Shown here in pieces: positions 38,320-45,374 of a DNA stretch of 64,000 nucleotides (positions are counted from its first letter, which is position 1; each line of letters begins with the position of its first letter). Made by a program: the position numbers and the translations under genes. The notes beneath the pieces were generated by a model. It saw only the letters and a program-made list of their open reading frames with translations. It was not told the DNA's origin and ran no database searches. The DNA is from Harmothoe impar (Eukaryota > Annelida > Polychaeta > Phyllodocida > Polynoidae), in contig OX381710.1 in assembly GCA_947462335.1 (NCBI GenBank), positions 59,528,842 through 59,592,841 of the forward strand, read 5' to 3'.

Positions 38320-39230
38320 AACTTCTAGGGAGCAAGGGCTGTCAATGGTGTGGGACCTAGGTGGGAAACTTCTAGGGAGGGAGGTCCATGGATGGTGTGG
38401 GACCTTGGGGGTGACCTTTGGGGGTGACCTAGGTGGGGAACTTCTAGGGAGCCAGGTCCATGGGTGTTGTGGGACCTTTGGGGGACCTTTGGGGGTGACC
38501 TACGTGGGGAACTTCTAGGGAGCGAGCACCATGGGTGTTGTGGAACCTTGGGGGGACCTTTGGGGGTGAAATAGGGGGGGTGGGAACTTCTAGGGAGTGA
38601 GGACTGGCAATGCTGTGGGACCTTGGGGGTGACCTAGGTGGGAAGGTTCTAGGGAGGGAGGTCCATGGATGGTGTGGGACCTTTGGGGGACCTTTGGGGG
38701 ACCTTTGGGGGACCTTTGGGGGACCTTTGGGGGACCTTTGGGGGACCTTTGGGGGACCTTTGGGGGACCTTTGGGGGACCTTTGGGGTAGCTTTGGGGGT
38801 GACTTAAGTGGGGAAATTCTAGAGAGTGAGGTCCATGGGTGTTGTGGGACCTTGGTAGGACCTTTGGGGGTGACCTAGGTCAGGAAATTCTAGGGAACGA
38901 GGACCATAGATGGTGTTGGACCTTGGGGGGGGGGGGGGCTCTTTGGAGTTGACCTAGGTGGGGACCTTTTGGAGTGACCTAGATGAAACTTCTAGGGAGC
39001 AAGGACTGTCGATGGTGTGGGTCCTTGGGGGGTGACCTAGGTGGGAAACTTCTAGGGAGGGAGGTCCATGGATTGTGGCACCTAGGTGGGGACTTTGGGG
39101 GTAACCTAGATTAAACTTCTAGGGAGCGAGGACCACAGAAGGTGTTGGACCTTGGGGGGGGACCTTTGGGGGGGGACCTAGATAGGGAACTTCTAGGGAC
39201 TGAGGACTGGCAATGGTGTGGGACCTTGGT
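38320..39230. repeat. G-rich complex satellite with TTCTAGGGAG units
   Basis: About twelve occurrences of (A/G)AACTTCTAGGGAG are spaced 43-170 bp apart and separated by varying numbers of GACCTTGGGGG / GACCTAGGTGGG words. This gives a higher-order repeat of variable length. Short open frames across it are repeat artefacts. Confidence 0.85.
38679..38788. repeat. Perfect 11-bp tandem array (ACCTTTGGGGG), about 10 copies
   Basis: Within the larger satellite, ACCTTTGGGGG is repeated about ten times without visible change, a locally very recent expansion. G runs of five at 11-bp spacing have clear G-quadruplex potential. Confidence 0.9.
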
Positions 39231-40224
39231 GCATTATTTTCCTTGTCATGTCAATTCATGTATATGTATCTCTCTCTAATGACATCAAAGAATACACAAT
39301 GGTGAAAACTCTTGGTTTCAATGTTCATTTTAGAGCAAGGAAGCAAATGTGCTTGATTATTGCACGAAAATTCCTACTTTTGCATTACTTTGCTAATTAT
39401 GCAAATTAGGAAATGCACTAATTTGAATAATTCTTGAAGAGAATGATTGTCTCTCATGAGAAGTACCTATTAGGCATTTAAAATGATCAAAAGGGTTATT
39501 TCAAACCACATTTATGGCCATTTCCAGTTAGGTACTGAGAAATCTTGACATATGCTAATTAGGCACTCTTCCACTAATTAGATTTTCCTAAACTCTTGAT
39601 ATATTATTCTATACACATTTCTCAGTCATATGGTGGCAAAATGAATTCTGTTGCAATTTGTGGTGGGTGGACCCTATTTTCATCATATAATGACTGGACT
39701 ACCTCTGGGGGTGACCTAAAGGCAACGGGAAGGGAAATAGCCTCCCAGAGGGATGGTCAGAGACATGGAGGCATATGGAGGGAGAGGTGTAGGACTATCC
39801 TGAGAGTATCCTGAGAGTATTTGAGAGGCCCATACGTAGGGGAGGGATGTTCAAGGAAATTAATGGGCAATATTGCATGAATGAGAACACATCAATATCT
39901 CAATCTACAGCTCTTAAATGCACTAGAATGCATCATTTGATCTTTAAAATTTCAAAATGTTCTTAGGGGGGAGAATGCCCCCAAACCCCCCTAGCTGCCA
40001 GATATTGCCCCCCCCCCCCCTCTAGAAATTCCCGGATCCACCCCTGGTCAATCAGTATGGTAAGTGAAAATTACACACCTTAGCTGTGGAATATTAGATG
40101 TCAAAATGCATCAGAATGCACCATTGGAAGACTAGTTATTTCAAATTTTTCCAGGATGGTATAAGGTCCACTTTGCGAGCCAGGTCACCCCCCCCCCCCA
40201 TCTGGAGGTCTGGATACGGGCCTG

Positions 40225-41318
40225 TCAACTGATGTTGCCGAAGGTCGATTTTAGGCCCAAAACAGGGTAAAATGGGACTTAGTACCTGTGGATAAAAGTG
40301 ACTTTCTTGAGATTTTCAAGGTCATGCTCTTTATTGAGGCTGGAATATTGTGTGTGAGGGATTGTTTAACTAGACTTGGGCTAAGACTATGGTCAACAAA
40401 ACTTGTAGATGGCTGATTTTGTGCATTATGCTATGTAGAAACATAGAGGAATAATAATTACTTCCTCGTGACCTACAGCACTGTACCACCAGATCCAGAT
40501 ATAGGTCTGTACAGCACTGTACAGCGTCACCTCGCGTTGGCCACAGCGGGGGATAGCATATCCATTTGCATATATCACTGTACCATCTGACAAAATAAGA
40601 AGAGGATGCCACATCAGACATGTATTATATATTATACAGACCACACCCTGTACTCTCTTGATAACAATTTAAATCAATTGGTTAAAAGAGGTTTAAATCA
40701 CTTTAAATCCCCATGTTACCACATACATAGCAAGCAGCATACGGCATATGTAGCCACCCACTCCATTAAAACCCCCCTGTGTGCTCTACCTTTTAACTCA
40801 CCTGTCACCTCATACCTAGGGAGCCGACACTTAATTCACTTCCCTCAAGCATATGTTCACTTGCTGCCCACCCTGATTAAATTAGCCACATTGCCATGGC
40901 AACCTCTGCCCCTGCCCACCTGACAATTACCTGTGGTCGGGTGTAATTAGCAGGGTGTACCTTGACGGGCGGAGACTGATTAAAGCGCCTACCTGGACGG
41001 GGTGTAGGGGCAGGTAGGGACAGGTGTCGGGCAGCTAGAGGCTAATCCCATCACACGGGGGGTGCCGCCTTTGTCACTGTGTGTCACTATACTACGTCCT
41101 ATACAGCACGCCCGGCACCAGGTTACTGATAGCAGCTCATGGTCAGGGGTTAGGAGGTTCACGACAGACGTGCAACACCAGGGCCCTCACGACCCTCGGA
41201 TACCTAAGACATTTGGCGGCAGGCGTCCCTGCAGAAATGATCGAGGACCATCACACCAGCTGTCCTGCCCCTGAACCTGGGGATGGTTCAGCACCCATTG
41301 AACAACAGGGTTTAGAAC
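40225..41318. other. Non-coding stretch with outlying minisatellite copies
   Basis: No gene is recognised. At 40472-40525 one and a half degenerate copies of the 36-41 bp minisatellite (CAGCACTGTACCACCAG, GTCTGTACAGCACTGTAC) lie about 2.6 kb from the main array. Confidence 0.6.
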
Positions 41319-41624
41319 ACAGGCCTCCACTGAGCTGTGGTGGAGATCGTCTGCAGGGGTGCTGTAGTATTAGTATAAAGGCCTGACACTGTGGTGGTTC
41401 GGTCATCCAGGTGACCACGTGACCAAACACTACATACAAGTAGTTCCCACAGTAAGCACCAGACCTATACTGGAGCCATCTACTGTCTGCTGTGTACACT
41501 AGCTGTATGTAGTGTTTGGTCACGTGGTCACCTGGATGACCGAACCACCACAGTGTCAGGCCTTTATACTAATACTACAGCACCCCTGCAGACGATCTCC
41601 ACCACAGCTCAGTGTAGGCCTGTG
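41319..41624. mobile_element. Foldback element: 120-bp inverted arms around a 65-bp loop
   Basis: The left arm 41319-41438 and right arm 41504-41624 are nearly exact reverse complements, including 'ggtcatccaggtgaccacg' and its mirror. They differ by a handful of bases near the outer ends. A transcript would fold into a hairpin of about 120 bp. There is no coding capacity and no clear target duplication; a foldback MITE or a local inverted duplication are both possible. Confidence 0.8.
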
Positions 41625-42433
41625 GTTTAGAATGAGAGTCTGGTACTAGGAACTGCTTCCAGGGACCCTCTTCCAAAGTTGAAGAGGCCCTGGTTCAATG
41701 TACATTATGCGCAATATCTGTATGGCTTGCAGCTGGATCAAATACAGTATACAATCTATTAAACTCCGCTCCATTCATTGATTTCCCCTCATGAGTATTT
41801 TAGTTGTCTTTCTGCCCCTATTTGGGGATGCTCTTGAATATTTCAAATTTATTAGCCATCACATTTGATTCAATTACAACCAGTGAGTTAATATGATAAT
41901 ACAATTTGGCACGTCATTCAATCGTTCAGCGTCTGTTAAGTAAACAACATGTTATTGATTACATTTGCTGATCACTCTCCATCCATTATCTCGGGTATCC
42001 ATCACCCATGTAATTAGTTTGCATACTAAAGAGATGTTAATCATGCGGCATATTGATGAGGTGTCTTCATGTCTCCGGGTACCGGAGTGGGCAGTCCAAC
42101 ACCCCGTCCAACACCCACAGTGAATACCGGCTTGATGCAGCTTGTCATCTCACAAAACGAAAACAAAATATATACTACTGATAGTAAGTGATTTACATTT
42201 ACAATATTGATTGAAAGTGAAGCCATTTTGTAATACATGTAGATTATGGTTATGAGAGTGTAACTAAAGTTACTTTAAATCACCCTCTCATAACCATTGT
42301 CAATCTGTTTTAAACCACAGCTATAAGGTTATGTGACTTGTGAGGGTATGTGAAATGTCCAAGGTGTGAAGTCATTTGTCTTACCCCTCAGATGTGATTC
42401 AAGCAAAAATGACCAAGATGTGAACTGCTTTGT
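41625..42433. other. Non-coding host flank left of the Polinton-like element
   Basis: No gene is seen. A small hairpin (42246-42260 with 42281-42297; ATGGTTATGAGAG and its complement) lies about 150 bp before the element. The stretch ends at the CTTAGC target duplication. Confidence 0.6.
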
Positions 42434-42439
42434 CTTAGC
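42434..42439. repeat. Left target-site duplication CTTAGC
   Basis: CTTAGC directly precedes the left terminus AGTAGTATAG and recurs right after the right terminus (51982-51987). Six base pairs is the target duplication length of Polinton/Maverick integrases. Confidence 0.9.
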
Positions 42440-42781
42440 AGTAGTATAGTATGTATCGGAACGGGACTATAGTTAAGTACTGTTTATTACTCAATCGACA
42501 TGCAGCCAATCAGAGGCCTCCATTTGGTCACGTGACCGGAAGTGACCTACTTAGGGGATTAGTGGTGACGTCACGTGACCTAGTTAGCCAATCAGAGGCC
42601 TCCATTTGGTCACGTGACCGGAAGTGACCTACTTAGGGGATTAGCGGTGCATTCTGGGTAACCCTGAAGCCAATCAGAGGCCTCCATTGGGTGACCGGAA
42701 GTGACCTACTTAGGGGATGGTGCATTCTGGGTAACCTACTGACCTACTTAGGGGACCGGAAGTGACGTCACATGACCTAAT
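42440..42781. repeat. Left terminal inverted repeat (342 bp)
   Basis: It matches the reverse complement of 51640-51981 with about two visible differences (A/C in 'ccctgaagcc' and C/T in 'gtcacatgac'). It contains three partial copies of an internal unit running from AGCCAATCAGAGGCCTCC to GACCTACTTAGGGGATTA. Beyond 42781 similarity continues in patches to a GAA run (42848-42881) that is matched by a CTT run at 51523-51536 at the inner edge of the other terminus. Confidence 0.92.
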
Positions 42782-42800
42782 GGCCAACCGGAAGTGACCT
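42504..42800. promoter_or_regulatory. Dense transcription-factor motif array in the left terminal repeat
   Basis: The repeat units contain AGCCAATCAG (CCAAT/NF-Y, first copy 42504-42513), TCACGTGACC (E-box), ACCGGAAGTG (ETS consensus, first copy 42535-42544), TGACGTCA (CRE/ATF, 42566-42573) and GCATTCTGGGTAA (ZNF143-like on the other strand). Most occur two to six times. These are the classic motifs of animal housekeeping promoters. I infer that the termini act as enhancers or promoters; the same array is mirrored at the right end. Confidence 0.5.
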
Positions 42801-42851
42801 CATTGAGGATCACGTGACCGGAAGTGACCTGATTGATCACGTGACCGGAAG

Positions 42852-42882
<31 letters not shown>

Positions 42883-43117
42883 GACGTCACGCGACTTAAT
42901 GAAGAGATGAGCGTCTTTAAGGGGTCACGGGCTTTAAAATGTGATATCTTTTTTTTTTTTTGGAGGAGGAGGCGAGTCTCTTATTTTTTTTCGGTAAACT
43001 AATAAAAAACACTACGATATAAGTTTTTTTTTCATTTTTTTTCATTTTTTATTGTTTTACGAGCGACTGGAAGTGACTTATTGAACTAGGTAGAAGCGTT
43101 CTTTAGAGTGTATAAGG

Positions 43118-43260
43118 GGGGGGAGGGGAGGGGAGGGGGGGAGGGGGGCCCCTTTAAGATGCATGGGGAGGGGGGCGCTTTTAGGATGCATGGGGCGGGT
43201 GGTGGGGGGGAGGGGGGGAGGGGGGAGGGGGGCACTCTAGGGGGGTGGGGGAGCACTCTA
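43118..43260. repeat. G-rich tract with GGGGAGG/ATGCATGGGG units
   Basis: Long G runs broken by single A residues, with two copies of a 'ttaagatgcatgggg / ttaggatgcatgggg' word. It has strong G-quadruplex potential on the plus strand. It lies between the left terminal repeat and the 3' end of the death-domain gene. Confidence 0.8.
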
Positions 43261-43312
43261 AGGGGCGTTTGTCTCTTTTAAGAAAAAAAGAAAAGAAAAA
43301 GATTTCAATCGA

Positions 43313-43352
43313 GAGACACGCTTCTTCCTCTCGAGAGGAAGAAGCGTGTCTC
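43313..43352. repeat. Perfect 40-bp palindrome
   Basis: The 20-base half GAGACACGCTTCTTCCTCTC is followed at once by its exact reverse complement, with no loop. An A-rich run lies on one side and a T-rich run on the other. It lies 155 bp past the stop codon of the leftward death-domain gene, so it could form a hairpin in that mRNA's 3' end or a cruciform. It is a candidate transcription-end or replication-related structure. Confidence 0.9.
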
Positions 43353-43506
43353 TTCGTTTTTTTTTTGTTTATCACGTGCTGCGATGAGGCGATCAGCTGC
43401 GACTGGAGGAAGTGACACTTTAAGAGATCGCGCGTCTTAATTGTTATGATATTTTTTTTTTTTTACTTACTAATAAAGAAGACGTATGAAAATAAAACAC
43501 AACAAT

Positions 43507-44256
43507 TCACATGTCCGTCGTTCTCGTTGTTTCTTGCTTGATAAAGTCAAGTAATATCGCGATGCCGAGGCCAAACTTTCCCATGTCCTCAGTCAACACT
43601 CGAAGGAGTTCAAAAGGCGTACCGCCGGCGCCGTCAGCTTCATCTTGCCACATTTTCAACACTCGGAAGGCCCACTCAGCGGGACTTCCTCCGTATTCGC
43701 ATTCTTCAGCGATCTTATCTAACCTCTCAGGCGACAATTTTAAATGGTCCCCCACCTCTTTCCACCTGCTACCCAGACGTCTGCCGAGGGTGCCCAAGTG
43801 CTTGTGCATCGCGCGCGAGTCGGGGTTTTCGAAATCCAACCCCTGTCTGTGGAGAAGGGCCATCCACTGAGCCAACAGTTCCATGCGTCTTATGCGGGTG
43901 AAGACGCGACCGAGCTCGCCCCATCTATGACGATGCGGGGTTTCACCCCACCACACTCGGAACATCGCCGTACACAGCTCCTCCGGTGTCTTGACACTGC
44001 GCTCTACTAGAGCATCCATACGGGCGGCGCTGACTTTTAAGCTACTGCCCAACTCTCTCCAACAGCCGCTCAACTCTTTACCTAGTTGACGAAGCAAGGC
44101 GTCGCTATAGGCTAACCGCCGCTGTCCTACCTGTCGGGTCTCCCCATCATCGGTCTGCTGCCTCGCGCCGCGTCTCACGTCGTCAAGCCGCATTAACTTT
44201 TTTTCAGGCGCACCGGGCGGTGAAGGCGAGCTTGAAAGTGGAATAGCTTGAGCCAT
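43507..44256 (-). CDS. Tandem death-domain protein encoded by the element
   Basis: This is a 249-residue protein with two successive six-helix death domains. Domain 1 spans about residues 52-132 and shows LGKELSGCWRELGSSLKVS, then MDALVE, a helix ending FRVWWGE and a closing helix LGRVFTRIRRMELLAQ. Domain 2 spans about 152-240 and shows LGRRLGSRWKEVGDHLKLS, LDKIAEE, FRVLKMWQDE and FELLRVLTEDMGKFGLG. The W-x-x-LG/VG core and the later tryptophan are death-domain hallmarks in both copies. The N-terminal 45 residues are Ser/Pro-rich and then charged. No enzyme domain, signal peptide or membrane segment is present. Death domains assemble apoptosis and Toll/NF-kappaB complexes, so I infer a cytosolic adaptor or decoy that interferes with host signalling. 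The start was chosen as the ATG with a purine at -3 (GAGATGG), 150 bp below a TATA box. Specific partners are unknown. Confidence 0.88.
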   Translation of the reverse strand: MAQAIPLSSSPSPPGAPEKKLMRLDDVRRGARQQTDDGETRQVGQRRLAYSDALLRQLGKELSGCWRELGSSLKVSAARMDALVERSVKTPEELCTAMFRVWWGETPHRHRWGELGRVFTRIRRMELLAQWMALLHRQGLDFENPDSRAMHKHLGTLGRRLGSRWKEVGDHLKLSPERLDKIAEECEYGGSPAEWAFRVLKMWQDEADGAGGTPFELLRVLTEDMGKFGLGIAILLDFIKQETTRTTDM

Positions 44257-44269
44257 CTCGTCTCGTCTT

Positions 44270-44282
44270 GGCGGCGGCGGCA

Positions 44283-44319
<37 letters not shown>

Positions 44320-44355
44320 CGGTGGTGGTGGTGGCAGTGGTGGTGGTAGTAGCCG
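44270..44355. repeat. (GGC)n/(GGT)n microsatellite in the death-domain gene leader
   Basis: About 28 near-perfect trinucleotides (GGC giving way to GGT) start 14 bases upstream of the death-domain ATG. In that mRNA it would read (GCC)n, a GC-rich leader that could slow scanning. The open frames across it (polyalanine, polyarginine) are artefacts of the repeat. Confidence 0.85.
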
Positions 44356-44402
44356 TTACTGGGGTCAGAGGTGATATGTTTTTTTTCCAACAGAAATGCG
44401 AG

Positions 44403-44411
44403 CTTTTTATA
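44403..44411 (-). promoter_or_regulatory. TATA box for the death-domain gene
   Basis: On the minus strand this reads TATAAAAAG, about 150 bases upstream of the death-domain ATG. It is the only strong TATA match at a suitable distance. Related minus-strand CTGTATAAAG words at about 44930 and 45091 lie in the central repeats and may be additional start elements. Confidence 0.5.
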
Positions 44412-44917
44412 CAGAGGGAGTTTAATCCCATTTCCAACAGCGCTCCAGCTGTCTAGCACCCTGTCCGCATGACGCTTTTTCAGCCGCTCCGCTCCTTAAG
44501 AGCTTAGATGACGAGGGGGTGTGGCATCGCTATCCGTGGAGACCAGCTGAAAACGGTGTTTTTTCCTCACTCATAGCCTTAATACCTCCTACCCCCTACC
44601 CGAGGACGTCTCCCTCCCTCTGACATTCATTGTAACAAACGTCAGAGGTCAGGTGAAAATCGGATTTTTTTTCATGCACAGCCTTAGGCAGCTGTCACCC
44701 CTCCCTATTGAACTAGCCGGCCGCCCGCCCGCCCGCCTGGCCGGCCCGGTCTACTCACCACGGCAGGAGGTGGCGATTTTTGTCTTACACTTAAGTCGCT
44801 CACCACATGCACACGCCTCTACTCACAGACAGGCACGTTCGTCTTAGGGGGGTCCTGCTTCACGCCACACGCCTCCTGTAGTTTTTTTTTGTATACACAC
44901 TGTAAGCTCATCACCGT

Positions 44918-45296
44918 TACCGTTAATCCTTTATACAGCTAACGCGCGCTGAATGGCTGAACAGGGTGGTAAGCGGCTTAGCTCACCACAGTGGATCCCT
45001 CAAAAAGGGATCCAGCTGAAAACGTCATACCTTATGTCTTTGTGAATGGCCGCCGCCGGTCAGTCGACGGCAGGCAGCAACCGCTTAACCCTTTATACAG
45101 CTAATGCGCGTTGAATTGCTGAACAGGGTGGTAAGCGGCTTAGCTCATCATCACAGTCGATCTCTCAAAAGAGGGGGGGGGGAAAGGGATCCAGCTGAAA
45201 ACGTCATGCCTTATGTCTTTTTGTTTCTCTTTGTGAATGGCCGCCGGTCAGCCGGCGGCAGCTGAACAGGGTCGGTAAGTAGCTTAGCTCTAGAAG
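44918..45296. repeat. Central region: two and a half direct repeats of about 165-180 bp
   Basis: Copy A (about 44918-45080) and copy B (about 45081-45260) share CTTTATACAGCTAA, GCTGAACAGGGTGGTAAGCG, GGATCCAGCTGAAAACGTCA, CCTTATGTCTTT and GAATGGCCGCCGGTCAG. A partial copy C (45261-45296) repeats only GCTGAACAGGG...GCTTAGCTC. AGCTGAAAACG also occurs alone near 44546. The block separates the leftward gene from the rightward pair, so it probably serves as a bidirectional promoter/enhancer; a replication role is also possible. Confidence 0.75.
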
Positions 45297-45306
45297 CGAG
45301 AAGGCG

Positions 45307-45314
45307 TATATAAG
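45307..45314 (+). promoter_or_regulatory. TATA box for the PC4-like gene
   Basis: TATATAAG lies 68 bases before the ATG at 45375, with GC-rich sequence upstream and a C/T-rich likely initiator (around 'ctccattcactcactcattc') about 25-30 bases downstream. Spacing fits an ordinary RNA polymerase II core promoter. Confidence 0.7.
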
Positions 45315-45374
45315 GGGCTTGGAAACCTCCATTCACTCACTCATTCTTTTTTGCTGCTCTCTACAGTCACCACC

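Larger units (their letters stand above)
38091..40224. mobile_element. Possible non-autonomous DNA transposon with CAGGCCCGTAGCC ends carrying a satellite
   Basis: The start CAGGCCCGTAGCC and the end GGATACGGGCCTG are imperfect inverted copies, with C-rich runs just inside each. The interior holds a G-rich satellite (38320-39230) and AT-rich non-coding DNA. There is no transposase and no clear target duplication. The surrounding 36-41 bp minisatellite resumes on the far side (40472), which fits insertion into or near that array. The CAG...CTG termini would suit a hAT-type element, but that is a guess. Confidence 0.35.

Noticed and set aside
37935..40224. A confirmed hAT transposon
   Set aside because: The CAG/CTG ends and C-rich subtermini hint at it, but I found no 8-bp target duplication and no transposase, so it stays a low-confidence element.
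42814..43002. Short Arg-run frame near the left terminal repeat
   Set aside because: It is the translation of the GAA/AAG microsatellite at the inner edge of the terminal repeat.
43507..44256. Death-domain protein as a toxin or toxin-antitoxin partner
   Set aside because: No enzymatic or pore-forming feature; both halves are interaction domains, so a signalling role fits better.
44193..44459. Short polyalanine and polyarginine/histidine frames upstream of the death-domain gene
   Set aside because: They come from the (GGC)n/(GGT)n repeat in the probable 5' leader; the upstream ATGs may matter for translation but there is no evidence of a protein.
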